NCBI RefSeq assembly: GCF_963667555.1
Contig: NZ_OY763421.1
Location: 2,373,562-2,437,561 of the forward strand
Direction of reading: 5' to 3'
Length of the DNA stretch: 64,000 nucleotides
From: an uncultured Methanolobus sp.
GTDB lineage: Archaea; Halobacteriota; Methanosarcinia; Methanosarcinales; Methanosarcinaceae
Part shown: positions 24,840 to 34,544 of the stretch, piece after piece
Position numbering within the stretch: the stretch's first letter is position 1
Layout: each line of letters starts with the position of its first letter
The notes under the pieces: generated by a model
Databases searched by the model: none
What the model was told of the DNA's origin: nothing
The model's input: the letters and a program-made list of their open reading frames with translations, nothing else
Translations under genes and position numbers: made by a program

Positions 24840-26654
24840 ATGCCAGGCTGGTTAACTATCGCAAAATGGGAGCTGATGCGGTCAAAACTCAAATTTGACG
24901 CGCGCTCGATAATCATGCTCGTAATATCACTCATGCTCGTAATAGTGGCATCCTACGCTGCCGCACAAACAGGAATGAGCATGAACCAGAAGATATACCT
25001 TGTAGCATTTTCCCAGCCGGACGTGCAACCGATAATCCAGACTGACCAGCGTTTTGACTACATGCTTGTGGACAGGTTTGAGGCTACCGTTTACTACGAA
25101 TACGGAGCCGACATGGCCATTATAGGTAACAATGTATACCTGAGCGACACACGAAAAGCAGCGTCAGCAGGTGACGCGCTGGAAAACACATTCATAGAAT
25201 ACAGGGAGATCGTACTCACATCTTACAACGATATAAACAACAGTCACCCGGTATGGGTCACAGTCCATGACCTTGAAAGACCCCAGGACTTCCAGCTTGC
25301 GGGAAGTACCGGCACACTGGACGAGCTCAGCAGAGGATACAACAGGACAGCCGCGCTGGAAAATATACCCGGTGGCCGTGAAGCGGCAAGTGGTAGCAGC
25401 AGTGGACGTATAAGGACAGGCTCGTCAACGATTTCCCCGGAAGATATTGCGGCACTGGATGCCACAGAAGGAAAGACATTCTTTGAGAAGCAGACACTTT
25501 CAACACCATCTAATTTCAATCCGCCTGTTCCTTTTACAGCAATACTTTACGCATTCCTGTTCATATTCCCCATATATTTCGTTTCTCAGTTCTACTCTAC
25601 CAGCCTGATGGATGAGCGTACCAATCGCAAAGGTGAGCTTGTGCTTATAGCACCACTGAGAAGCAGGGATGTTGTAATTGGCAAGACCGTTCCGTATCTT
25701 GTAATAACAATGGCGATACAGACTGCCATAACTCTATACATACTCAAAATGCCATCTACAGTCGCTGATGTAGAAAGAGTACTTCTGATACTGGCTGCAA
25801 TATTGCCGGTAATACTGCTCTTCTTCGCACTTTCATTTTACAGCGCGATCCTTGCAAGAAGCTTCAAGGAACTCACATTTGCAAGCGTATTCCTTTCAGT
25901 AGTAATATCAGGATACCTGTTCTTCCCTGCAATGTTCGCAAATATCCACGCAATAAGTTCCATTTCCCCGATAACCCTGATTGTCAGGCTTATAGAAGGG
26001 GAAGCTGTACCAATGAACACATACCTGTTCTCTACATTACCATTCTACCTTGTGGCAGGAGCAGTGTATGCATTTGGAACCGCTATTTTCAGGGAAGAGG
26101 ATCTGTTCACCCAGAAGTCCATCGGCTCAAAGATAATAGATTGCTTTGAGATGTTCCTTTCATACCGCTACGGGTCAGTATTTTTCCTGAGCATCATCTT
26201 CATTCCGGTAGTATATATGACACAGCTTATGCTCATTGTCATGCTATTCAACCTGCCGGTTCCGTATTCAATACTTGCAATGATAGTACTGTCAGCACTG
26301 GCTGAAGAGATAGTCAAATCTATCGGGATATATACACTTTTCAAAAGGAAGATAACCGAGGTTACATTCAAAAATGCAATCCGGCTGTCAATACTGGCAG
26401 GTGCAGGATTCTTTGTCGGAGAAAAAGCTGTTGCAGTCCTTACACTTGCACCTATCGCAAGTTCAGCTTTTGGAACGGTAATGACATTGGGTGCAATGTT
26501 GCTTATACCACTGCTTCTGCATGTTACAACTGTAACTATCAGTTCACTTATCATGTACTGGAAGGGACCGAACGCCTACAAGTATGCGGTCGTAGCTGCA
26601 ACAATATTCCATACAATATATAACATGACAATTCTCAGGGGGCTGTTATTCTGA
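24840..26654 (+). CDS. ABC-2 permease fused to a PrsW-like intramembrane protease domain
   Basis: 604 aa. Residues 1-400 look like an ABC-2 (NatB-type) permease: a first span at 25-43, a large outer loop, then spans from about residue 230 with FYSTSLMDERTNRKGELVLIAP and six hydrophobic helices. The C-terminal 180 residues carry PrsW-family signatures in order: EEIVKS (EExxK, about 488), GAGFFVGEKAV (FxxxE), LHVTTVT and HTIYNM. PrsW relatives are glutamic intramembrane proteases. The start is ATG 24840, and the AT-rich promoter lies before it. It begins a rightward operon, with the next gene 23 nt on. Confidence 0.7.
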   Translation: MPGWLTIAKWELMRSKLKFDARSIIMLVISLMLVIVASYAAAQTGMSMNQKIYLVAFSQPDVQPIIQTDQRFDYMLVDRFEATVYYEYGADMAIIGNNVYLSDTRKAASAGDALENTFIEYREIVLTSYNDINNSHPVWVTVHDLERPQDFQLAGSTGTLDELSRGYNRTAALENIPGGREAASGSSSGRIRTGSSTISPEDIAALDATEGKTFFEKQTLSTPSNFNPPVPFTAILYAFLFIFPIYFVSQFYSTSLMDERTNRKGELVLIAPLRSRDVVIGKTVPYLVITMAIQTAITLYILKMPSTVADVERVLLILAAILPVILLFFALSFYSAILARSFKELTFASVFLSVVISGYLFFPAMFANIHAISSISPITLIVRLIEGEAVPMNTYLFSTLPFYLVAGAVYAFGTAIFREEDLFTQKSIGSKIIDCFEMFLSYRYGSVFFLSIIFIPVVYMTQLMLIVMLFNLPVPYSILAMIVLSALAEEIVKSIGIYTLFKRKITEVTFKNAIRLSILAGAGFFVGEKAVAVLTLAPIASSAFGTVMTLGAMLLIPLLLHVTTVTISSLIMYWKGPNAYKYAVVAATIFHTIYNMTILRGLLF

Positions 26655-26677
26655 GCGGCAGAAATTCATGCAGGAAA

Positions 26678-27748
26678 ATGAAAACTGTGGCTAAGAAGGA
26701 GTTCAAAGACCTGCTTACAGAGAAAACATTCATCCTTGCGATTATCATCCAGCTTTTCATAGCCTCGTTCTCAACCTTCCTGGTCATAGGACTGACATCT
26801 TTCTATGACCCAACGGCACTTGGAAATGTTGAATTTGAAGGAGTGAACATCGGAGTTGTCGGAACTGCAGATGATGAACTTTACCGTGTACTGATAGAGA
26901 ACGATGTGCAGGCCTACCTTTATGATGATTTCATCCCGGCATACGGTGACTTCTTTGACCGGAAAATAGATGCCATCATAGTAACTCCTATTGGAACAGC
27001 CGAAGGCACGGACCTGCTCAATGTTGATATATATCTTCCTAAATCAGAGATCAAAGCCACTGTCATATCACTTCAACTGAAGAACTCACTGGAAGAATAC
27101 GAACAGAACGTCAGGGATGTAAGAACCCAGAGACTTCCGGGATATACACCTATAGATTTTAACATAATTAAAAGAGGGGTCAGGGCTTCCTCGACTTTCT
27201 TTGAGTTCGTTTACGTGGCACTGCTTCCACTACTTGTATTCACGCCTGCTTTTATCTCAGGTGGTCTTGTGATTGATTTCATAACAGAGGAATATGAACG
27301 CAAGACCATGGACCTGTTGCTGGCATCACCGGCATCCCTGCTTGAGATCATAAGTGGCAAAGCCATACTTGCTATCATTATCGTTCCATTGCAATCGTTT
27401 GTATGGATGCTGCTTCTGTCCATGAACCGCATATCCATAAGTAATTCACTTCAGATCTTGCTGGTAGTAACTCTGATAGCAGGAGTGCTGGTATTCTCAA
27501 GCACCATAATTGCGGTGTTCTTCAAGGACAGAGGTGTTGCACAGCTATTGTACTCTCTTGTGCTGATATTCCTGTTCATGTCATCGTACCTGTTCACAAA
27601 TTCCCCGCTTAACCTTGTAACAAGGCTCTCCATCGATAGCATACCTGCTGTTGAAAGCTGGACATGGACTGGCATGTACACGCTTCTGGCACTTTTCCTC
27701 TACATGGCAACAATGTTTGTAATCAAAAAAGACCCACGTAACATTTAA
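26678..27748 (+). CDS. ABC-2 type permease
   Basis: 356 aa. One N-terminal span (KTFILAIIIQLFIASFSTFL), an outer domain, then five C-terminal spans, with FITEEYERKTMDLLLASPAS as the coupling segment typical of NatB/YhaP permeases. Together with the fused permease upstream it would make a heterodimeric exporter pore, with the ATPase at 22886-23803 as engine. The substrate is unknown. Confidence 0.8.
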   Translation: MKTVAKKEFKDLLTEKTFILAIIIQLFIASFSTFLVIGLTSFYDPTALGNVEFEGVNIGVVGTADDELYRVLIENDVQAYLYDDFIPAYGDFFDRKIDAIIVTPIGTAEGTDLLNVDIYLPKSEIKATVISLQLKNSLEEYEQNVRDVRTQRLPGYTPIDFNIIKRGVRASSTFFEFVYVALLPLLVFTPAFISGGLVIDFITEEYERKTMDLLLASPASLLEIISGKAILAIIIVPLQSFVWMLLLSMNRISISNSLQILLVVTLIAGVLVFSSTIIAVFFKDRGVAQLLYSLVLIFLFMSSYLFTNSPLNLVTRLSIDSIPAVESWTWTGMYTLLALFLYMATMFVIKKDPRNI

Positions 27749-27761
27749 AGAAAATACACGG

Positions 27762-29594
27762 ATGATAATGATGCGACCGATCAAGCTGCTTTTACTGACA
27801 ATAATCCTGATGGCATTCATAAATCCCGTAGATTCCACTGCAATTAAAGAGGAAGACATATGGATATTCCAGGGTTCGTATGAACTTGGTGTCGGGGAGA
27901 GGGCACAACTTGAAGGATTCACAGTAAAAGTGAACGACATCAATACTGAGAACGTGTCCGAAGCAACTCTGCTGATATACAGTAACTCTGTTTTCATGGA
28001 GTCTTTTACTGTAGATGCCGGCGTAAATAATGAATACAACTATGATGGCGAACTGAAGATCAATGTCATGTCCCTGGATGAGAACAAGATATCCCTGGAG
28101 ATATACAAACATAAATCCGAGCTTGTGTGGGTCACCGATATTCCAAAGACTGCATTTAAGGTGGGAGATTCACTTACTGGAAACGATTACCGTATTACAC
28201 TTAAAGGAATCAATGAAGGAACAGCAAATGTAGTTGTCAAACTTGATGGTGAAGAGTACGAGAGAACATACATTAGTGGCGCTTATGAAAAGTTCTCTGA
28301 GGATTTTATGATAAATATCGTGTACATCAACAAGAACACTCAGGAAGTCTTCATCGAAACACTCAAACCCGGTGAACCCAAAATCCAGATAGATGCCGGC
28401 AATATCCAGGAAAGCTATGAGCCTGATGAGTATGTGGAATACGAACTTGTGGTGACAAATAACGGGTCGATACCACTGCATGGGATCATACTGACAACCG
28501 AATGTGATGATGGCGAAGTTGAACTTGTAACACAGCAGCACTCCATACTTGAACCGGGGAAGAAGAAGAAATTCCAGATACTGGTTAAGCCTGATGTTGA
28601 ACCTGTTACCGGGAATATCACGATCACTACCAGTGTGCAAGGTTACGATTACAGGGGAAATCAATACAACAATGAGATTAAGACGCAAGCCACGGTCAAT
28701 TCATATATTTCCATTGAAAAGGAAGTGATCTCTAAAGAGAAAACATCCGAAGACCCTGAATTTGGAACTGAGCAGTATTTCCAGATCAATATTACAGTTG
28801 CCAACAAAGCAAATTTCCAGACCGCAGTCACAGTTACCGATGTTCTGCCTCCTGAATTCATACCAAATGACATTGAAAGCACCGAATGGTCAATGGCTCT
28901 TTCTGCAGGAGAAACAAAGAGCATCGGATATTTTGCATCCTCAACCGAACCGGGAGATTTCACTTTTGAGCCTGCAACTGTTGTCTGGAAAGACAGCGGT
29001 GAGACCTTCACTATGCAATCCAACTCGATTGAAGGAACATTCCATGTGAGTGGTTCAAAGGTCATGCTGCAGAAAGAAATAACTTCCAGCTACATGGTTG
29101 TGGGTGAGACTATCGATGTTATTCTCAAAGTCACAAATGACGGAGACGAAGATATCAGTATCTCATTCAGGGAAGATATACCGGATGAACTCAGTTATGT
29201 TGTTGGAGAAAGGGAATGGCATGGTACAATGGCAGCAGGAGCAACAAAGGAGTTCACATACACTGTAAAGGCTGAAAGAGCAGGAGAATATTACCTGCCT
29301 GAAACCGAACTCAGCCTCACGGATGAGAACGACAGGAAGGATAGTGTGGTTTCAGATGAACTTTTCCTTTACATTGACGATGCACCTGCTGAAGCAGAAG
29401 ATGAATACTACGAAGAGACTTACAACCAGGTTGATGCATCATCTTCGTACCCCGCTGACACGTCTGTTGCAGACCCTGACATTACAGGTGTGGAAGTAAT
29501 GAAGTTTTTAGTTTCGACTTTTGTGAGCCTTTTCACCATAATTGCAATCGTACCGACCTTCGCATATTTATTTATATCCAGAGTATATAAGTAA
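27762..29594 (+). CDS. S-layer-type surface protein with repeated Ig-like domains
   Basis: 610 aa. Signal peptide in residues 1-22; C-terminal membrane span (about 582-604, FLVSTFVSLFTIIAIVPTFAYLF) with a short basic tail. Between them are repeated CARDB/DUF11-like Ig folds, seen in YVEYELVVTNNGSIPLHG, QYFQINITVANKANFQTAV and ETIDVILKVTNDGDEDISI, which are common in methanogen envelope proteins (COG1361-like). It would be anchored in the membrane with the bulk outside. Third gene of the exporter operon, so it may be a periplasm-side partner. Confidence 0.7.
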   Translation: MIMMRPIKLLLLTIILMAFINPVDSTAIKEEDIWIFQGSYELGVGERAQLEGFTVKVNDINTENVSEATLLIYSNSVFMESFTVDAGVNNEYNYDGELKINVMSLDENKISLEIYKHKSELVWVTDIPKTAFKVGDSLTGNDYRITLKGINEGTANVVVKLDGEEYERTYISGAYEKFSEDFMINIVYINKNTQEVFIETLKPGEPKIQIDAGNIQESYEPDEYVEYELVVTNNGSIPLHGIILTTECDDGEVELVTQQHSILEPGKKKKFQILVKPDVEPVTGNITITTSVQGYDYRGNQYNNEIKTQATVNSYISIEKEVISKEKTSEDPEFGTEQYFQINITVANKANFQTAVTVTDVLPPEFIPNDIESTEWSMALSAGETKSIGYFASSTEPGDFTFEPATVVWKDSGETFTMQSNSIEGTFHVSGSKVMLQKEITSSYMVVGETIDVILKVTNDGDEDISISFREDIPDELSYVVGEREWHGTMAAGATKEFTYTVKAERAGEYYLPETELSLTDENDRKDSVVSDELFLYIDDAPAEAEDEYYEETYNQVDASSSYPADTSVADPDITGVEVMKFLVSTFVSLFTIIAIVPTFAYLFISRVYK

Positions 29595-29619
29595 TGTAAA
29601 AAAATATTGACACCAGGAA

Positions 29620-30039
29620 TTGAGTATGAATATTGCAGCGTTTATAGGATCGTCGATGCTTTTTGCCCTGTTCGCCATTGTAGTGCTCTTTGTCCTGATA
29701 AACATGTCATCAAGACTTGCACTTATTATACTACTGGTAATCCCGCTTGCATTCATTTTTGTGATACCGGACATCTCAATAGCTTTTCTTTCCGTTGAGC
29801 AGATGTCACTTGCAAACGGACTTGTGCCGGTGAATAATTTTCACATATTGCTCATGATCTGGTCAACTCTCATAGGCGTTATCCTGTACACGGAGTTTTT
29901 GACATGGTACCTTGGAAAAGGGATGAGGATGAAGAAAAAATCGGATGACACCATGAAAACCAGTTTTTCTGCAAAACTGGATAAGAGTTTTTACGATGCC
30001 ATTGGAACGGTCAAGGGCATGCTTAACCGCAAAAAATGA
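29620..30039 (+). CDS. Membrane protein of unknown function
   Basis: 139 aa with about three spans (residues 5-24, 30-48 and 66-90) and a basic cytoplasmic tail (GMRMKKKSDD and onward). Family not recognised. It lies 25 nt after the surface-protein gene and 58 nt before the next membrane protein, in the same direction, so probably belongs to the exporter operon. Confidence 0.55.
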   Translation: MSMNIAAFIGSSMLFALFAIVVLFVLINMSSRLALIILLVIPLAFIFVIPDISIAFLSVEQMSLANGLVPVNNFHILLMIWSTLIGVILYTEFLTWYLGKGMRMKKKSDDTMKTSFSAKLDKSFYDAIGTVKGMLNRKK

Positions 30040-30097
30040 CCGGCACAAAGGTGTTATGGAAATAGCGCACTTTTAAAGTACATTTTTAGATCAATAA

Positions 30098-30412
30098 ATG
30101 CGAGGTATGTGCCTGAGAGCCAAAGAACCAACAGAAAGTAACGATGAGGTCGTAACTACCACCCGGGAGTTCAAACCACAGCCATGGAGAGCCGGACTGT
30201 ATTCCGCAATATTTCCCGGACTTGGCCAGATGTACAATGGGGATTTTGCCAGAGGGTCTTTTTATTTTGTCCTGACATTCATACTGATAATCACATTTTA
30301 TTTCGTCATAACGTTCTTCATTTTCATTGTATTCTGGCTGTACAACATATACCAGGCTTACAGCTATGCAAGCAGTTTTGGTAAAGACATCAACAAAGAA
30401 CAAGAAGAATAA
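30098..30412 (+). CDS. Small TM2-like membrane protein
   Basis: 104 aa. After a polar N-terminus, LYSAIFPGLGQMYNGDFARGSFYF matches the PGxGQxYxG start of TM2/DUF5683-like proteins, and two or three hydrophobic segments follow (FVLTFILIITFYFVITFFIFIV). The role of such proteins is not known. Last gene of the rightward operon; a hairpin follows. Confidence 0.6.
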   Translation: MRGMCLRAKEPTESNDEVVTTTREFKPQPWRAGLYSAIFPGLGQMYNGDFARGSFYFVLTFILIITFYFVITFFIFIVFWLYNIYQAYSYASSFGKDINKEQEE

Positions 30413-30419
30413 GAAAAAG

Positions 30420-30441
30420 GAAGGAGTAAATACTCCTTTTA
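30420..30441 (+). terminator. Terminator after the exporter operon
   Basis: AAGGAGT-aaat-ACTCCTTTT, just after the last operon gene, overlapping the stop codon of the converging AIM24 gene; it may serve both strands. Confidence 0.6.
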
Positions 30442-31272
30442 TGTAGAGTTATTTCTGTTATATGGTGCTGCTGCCAGTGATGAGACACCACTTGCTGCAA
30501 TTGAACTGTAAACTGGCTGTGTTGGTGCAAGCCATACGGCACCTGATCCCTCAAATGTCTGGAGAAGACCTTCGCCGGATGTAAGTTTGCCTGCAAGTCC
30601 TTTGCCTGATCTTTCAACACTGAACTTAACAGAATCTGACCTGAGGAGGGCAAAGTTACCGTCAACCTGAAGACGCTCGTTGTCGAGGTTGTATTTCAGG
30701 ATCTCAGACATTGGCACCGGGCTTTCAAGTATGCATGTGCCTGTTCCGCTGATCTTTGTCTGGAACCATCCTTCGCCACCGAAAAGACCTGCTGTGATAT
30801 TCTTCTGACTTGCAACGCCTACTTCAAGGCTGGATTCTGCACAGTAGAAAATGCCCTTGTCCACAATTATAGAACCGTTGTCAAGGCTTACAATGATGAA
30901 ATGACTGAAACTTGGTTCAAGGAATACCTCACCGCATCCCTTGTACAGTGGGTTAAAAGCTGATTCGTTTGTGAGCTTATTCTTGATCATCTTCTTTGCA
31001 AGACCACCGACTCCACCGATGTTTGCATCGCAGGTGATGTTGCCTTTCTGGAAATAAAGAGCTCCAGGCTCTACGATAACACCGCTGTTGTCCAATGTGA
31101 CCTTTACCTGTTTGAGGGTCATTCCAGCTCTGTTAAGATAATAGAGATTCTTTGCAAGCGCAGGGTTCTTGCTTCCTGTAAGAGATTTGTATTCTATGAC
31201 CTCTACTTTGAAATTTCCTTTATCGACACTATCAAGAACATTGATGTTGTTATAGAATTTACTTTCCGCCAT
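30439..31272 (-). CDS. AIM24 family protein
   Basis: 277 aa, mostly beta. NAGVIV-like and GEGWFQTKISGTGTCILES segments, LFGGEGWF and a repeating beta-strand layout fit the AIM24/TIGR00266 family (related to the Tryptophan RNA-binding attenuator fold). Bacterial and yeast members have poorly defined roles in membrane or mitochondrial organisation. The C-terminal 15 residues are low-complexity (Ala/Ser/Asn). Single gene, converging on the exporter operon and divergent from the hydrolase. Confidence 0.75.
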   Translation of the reverse strand: MAESKFYNNINVLDSVDKGNFKVEVIEYKSLTGSKNPALAKNLYYLNRAGMTLKQVKVTLDNSGVIVEPGALYFQKGNITCDANIGGVGGLAKKMIKNKLTNESAFNPLYKGCGEVFLEPSFSHFIIVSLDNGSIIVDKGIFYCAESSLEVGVASQKNITAGLFGGEGWFQTKISGTGTCILESPVPMSEILKYNLDNERLQVDGNFALLRSDSVKFSVERSGKGLAGKLTSGEGLLQTFEGSGAVWLAPTQPVYSSIAASGVSSLAAAPYNRNNST

Positions 31273-31378
31273 AATACCACATCCAAGTGAGAAATCACTA
31301 AGGTAGATTAACTTTGCTTTTAGTATCGAATATTATATTAATATATGGCATATAAATATATCCAAACTGTGAAACCGC

Positions 31379-32173
31379 ATGTACTCTAACCCAATCATAC
31401 ACGGCCCGCAACCTTACAAAATTGCAGTCATACATGGCGGCCCCGGTGCCCCTGGAACTGTAACTGATATGGCAGAAAAACTTTCAGACAAATACAGTGT
31501 ACTGGAACCTTTGCAGACTGCCATGAGCATTGACGGGCAGATCAATGAACTCAGGTCAATGCTGAAAAAACATGCAAAATTGCCAGTAACTTTAATAGGC
31601 CACTCATGGGGAGCATGGCTGGCTTTCATGTTCACTGCACGCTATCCGACATATGTCAGTAAGCTAATTCTTGTGGCCAGCGGACCTTTTGAGGAACACT
31701 ACGCCAGATCAATAATGGCTACAAGACTTGAAAGACTTGGTGAAAGCGGAAGACAGGAATATTTACATTTGAGTACAAGCATGAATAATCCTGCTGTGAG
31801 CAATAAGAACGTTGCTTTTGCCAGGTTTGGAAAACTCATTTCTGATGCTGACTCCTTTGAGCTGGAATCAATGTGGAAAATAAATCCGACATTCTGTCAT
31901 GACTGTTATAATCTCAATAAGCGAGTATGGGAAGAAGCTGATTACCTTAGAAGAACGAAAAAGCTCCTGAACATGGGAAAAGAGATACATTGTCCTGTAG
32001 TCGCTATACACGGAGACTATGATCCGCACCCTTACGAAGGTGTAAAAGAACCCCTCTCGCAAATACTGGAAAATTTCAGGTTCATCCTGCTTGAGAACTG
32101 CGGCCACTATCCGTGGCTGGAAAGACATGCTGCCGGAGAATTCTACCGGGTTCTGGAAAAAGAGCTGGAATGA
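31379..32173 (+). CDS. Alpha/beta hydrolase
   Basis: 264 aa. HGGPGAPGTV forms the oxyanion region, LIGHSWGAWLAF carries the nucleophile Ser, HGDYDPHPYEG the Asp and ENCGHYPWLE the catalytic His. The GGPG start resembles proline iminopeptidases and haloperoxidase-like hydrolases. The substrate is not predictable from sequence. It converges on the ABCE1 gene. Confidence 0.82.
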   Translation: MYSNPIIHGPQPYKIAVIHGGPGAPGTVTDMAEKLSDKYSVLEPLQTAMSIDGQINELRSMLKKHAKLPVTLIGHSWGAWLAFMFTARYPTYVSKLILVASGPFEEHYARSIMATRLERLGESGRQEYLHLSTSMNNPAVSNKNVAFARFGKLISDADSFELESMWKINPTFCHDCYNLNKRVWEEADYLRRTKKLLNMGKEIHCPVVAIHGDYDPHPYEGVKEPLSQILENFRFILLENCGHYPWLERHAAGEFYRVLEKELE

Positions 32174-32214
32174 TAACTGAAGTAAATGATAAAAGAAAAG
32201 AGGCTGACGAACAA

Positions 32215-33987
32215 TCATTCATCAGCAACGTCGTGATAGTAATATTCACCTTTGGATTTCTGCTCCCTGTCAAGCCTTGAGTCCTTTTTGTTGACCCTTG
32301 GACGGGAAGTATCCTCATCACGTCTGAATGTGATATCCAGATTTGCAAGGAACTTGTTCATTCCATCCTGCATGCTGGATGGCTGGTGTGCCTTACCATA
32401 GACTGCCGGCTCACCTTCAAAGACTATGAGACGTTCGCTCAGCATGTCTATCATGTAGATGTCGTGGTCAACGACCATTGCGGTCTTACCGTTGTTCTCG
32501 GCGAATCTTTTAATGACCCTTGTTGCCAGTGAACGTTGTTCTACGTCAAGATGGGCGCTTGGTTCGTCAAGAATATACATGTCAGCTTCCTGACAGAGAC
32601 ATGCGGCAATAGCAACCCTCTGGAGTTCACCACCACTGAGCTCTGTGAGCATGCGGTCATAGAGTCTCTCAATGTTCAGCGGTTTTGCAATCTCGGTCTG
32701 GAAATAACTGCTATTGAATTTGTTAGAGAGGCCGCCAAGGAAGTATCGAACCTGCATCGGGCTGTCAGCTTTGATGTACTGTGGTTTATATGCGATCTTG
32801 ATGTCAAGGTCAAGTTTACCTTCATCAGGTTCGACCTCGCCTGCAAGTATCTTTACAAATGTGGATTTACCGATACCGTTCGGACCAACAATTCCCAGTA
32901 CCTCACCCTCTTTCAGTGAGCCACCATCGGTTGAAAGAGAAAATCCTTCACCGTATTTCTTGGAAAATGCGTCATAGTCTACAAGTGTGTTGATATCAGT
33001 CTCAACTCTTGGAGGGTGAACCTCGAACTTAATAGCTTCAGGCCTTATACGCACGTTCTCTTCAGGCAGGAAGCCTTTCAGATACTGGTTAATTGCAATG
33101 CGTACACCCTTTGGATGTGTGATGACACCATACCCTCCAGGCTCACCGTATGCAACGTGCACTGCATCAGCAAGCATGTCAAGTATCGCAAGGTCGTGTT
33201 CTACAACAAGAACTGCTTTATCCTCAGATATCTCCTGAATGAGCTGTGCGGTGTTGATACGCTGGTAAATATCAAGATATGGACTTATTTCATCAAAGAA
33301 GTAAAAATCTGCATCTTTAGCTGCACAGGCTGCAATGGCAACTCTCTGAAGTTCTCCACCACTAAGCTCTGTTATTTTGCGGTCCATTACATGTGCAAGG
33401 TTGAGACGGTCAATAAGTTCAGGAAGCTTGCCTCTTTCGTCGGTCCTGTCAAGGAGCTCGCTTGTCTTGCCCTTGAAAGCCTTTGGGATCATATCCACAT
33501 ACTGAGGCTTCTGTGAGACTTTTATGTCGCCTTCAACTACGTCACTGAAATAATCATAAAGGGCTGTACCTGCATAGTGTTCGAGAACCCTTTCCCAGTT
33601 GCTGTTATCCTCTGAGAAGTTAGGAACAAGAGTTCCGGAAAGGATCTGAACTGCGGTACTTTTACCGATACCATTCGGACCAAGGATACCTGTTACTTTT
33701 CCTACCTGTGGGATCGGAAGGCCATATAGTGCAAAGCCATTCGGGCCGTACCTGTGGGTAGGCTCTGTAAGCGCTTCAGGAAGACCGATTATCATTATAG
33801 CTTCAAATGGGCACTTGTGGACACATATACCACAACCTACACACATCTCTTCAGAGATGATTGGTTTTCCATCCTCTCCAAAGATAATGGTCTCGTCACC
33901 CGTTCTCACACGGGGACAGTATTTTTCACATTCATGACTGCAGCGTCTTGGCTGACACCTGTCCTTGTTCAATATGGCAATTCGCAT
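32215..33987 (-). CDS. Ribosome-recycling ATPase ABCE1/Rli1
   Basis: 590 aa. N-terminal Fe-S domain with CQPRRCSHECEKYCP and CVGCGICVHKCPF (eight Cys, two 4Fe-4S clusters), then two ABC domains: Walker A GPNGIGKSTAVQIL and GPNGIGKSTFVKIL, signatures LSGGELQRVAIAACAAK and LSGGELQRVAIAACLCQ, Walker B DADFYFFDEISPYLD and DMYILDEPSAHLD. It splits terminated 70S ribosomes together with aRF1/Pelota. Highly conserved and essential in archaea. Confidence 0.97.
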   Translation of the reverse strand: MRIAILNKDRCQPRRCSHECEKYCPRVRTGDETIIFGEDGKPIISEEMCVGCGICVHKCPFEAIMIIGLPEALTEPTHRYGPNGFALYGLPIPQVGKVTGILGPNGIGKSTAVQILSGTLVPNFSEDNSNWERVLEHYAGTALYDYFSDVVEGDIKVSQKPQYVDMIPKAFKGKTSELLDRTDERGKLPELIDRLNLAHVMDRKITELSGGELQRVAIAACAAKDADFYFFDEISPYLDIYQRINTAQLIQEISEDKAVLVVEHDLAILDMLADAVHVAYGEPGGYGVITHPKGVRIAINQYLKGFLPEENVRIRPEAIKFEVHPPRVETDINTLVDYDAFSKKYGEGFSLSTDGGSLKEGEVLGIVGPNGIGKSTFVKILAGEVEPDEGKLDLDIKIAYKPQYIKADSPMQVRYFLGGLSNKFNSSYFQTEIAKPLNIERLYDRMLTELSGGELQRVAIAACLCQEADMYILDEPSAHLDVEQRSLATRVIKRFAENNGKTAMVVDHDIYMIDMLSERLIVFEGEPAVYGKAHQPSSMQDGMNKFLANLDITFRRDEDTSRPRVNKKDSRLDREQKSKGEYYYHDVADE

Positions 33988-34045
33988 GTAAGATCCCTGT
34001 CAATAAATATCAGTAAAATAAAGAATAAAGGAGAAAAATAGAAGA

Positions 34046-34456
34046 TCAATTCAGAAGCAATGTCCATGTTACAAGACAGAAGTCAACAACTATGAACTCT
34101 ACGTAGAACCAGTCCTTAAAACCAAACTCTTTTGGTTTGATCTTGAATATCGGGAATGAGAATTTCATGACATAGAAGGATATACCGACTATGAACATCA
34201 TTATGACATACCATTTAACAGTAGGGTCATCACCGATACCAAGCTGCATGTAGGCAATTATTCCTGCTACGATACCTATAATAGCAGCAACTGCCGTTTT
34301 GATGATTCCCTCCTTATGAGCCTGCTTCTTTTCCTCTGGAGTCTTCATCTTGAAATGTGACCTGCCGTGGGATTGAGTAGGAGCTGGTTGCGCATCATCA
34401 GCGGGTTTTACTTCTTTTTTGGCCACTGATGGCTTTTTGTTGGATGATTTTGACAA
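34046..34456 (-). CDS. EMC6-like membrane protein
   Basis: 136 aa. A polar, Lys-rich N-terminal tail (residues 1-50) is followed by about three spans: 52-70 (TAVAAIIGIVAGIIAYMQLG), 80-100 and 115-134. Between spans 2 and 3 is a charged loop with KPKEFGFKDW. Layout and size resemble the archaeal EMC6-like proteins, proposed relatives of the eukaryotic insertase complex subunit EMC6. I base this on general pattern, not on an alignment. Confidence 0.5.
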   Translation of the reverse strand: MSKSSNKKPSVAKKEVKPADDAQPAPTQSHGRSHFKMKTPEEKKQAHKEGIIKTAVAAIIGIVAGIIAYMQLGIGDDPTVKWYVIMMFIVGISFYVMKFSFPIFKIKPKEFGFKDWFYVEFIVVDFCLVTWTLLLN

Positions 34457-34544
34457 ATTGATCTTATCTCCTGGTACAACTTGGATAGTGTGGGTACTAT
34501 AAAATCAAGTACTTATATAAATGTTTATCCTAAAAGGCATAACT

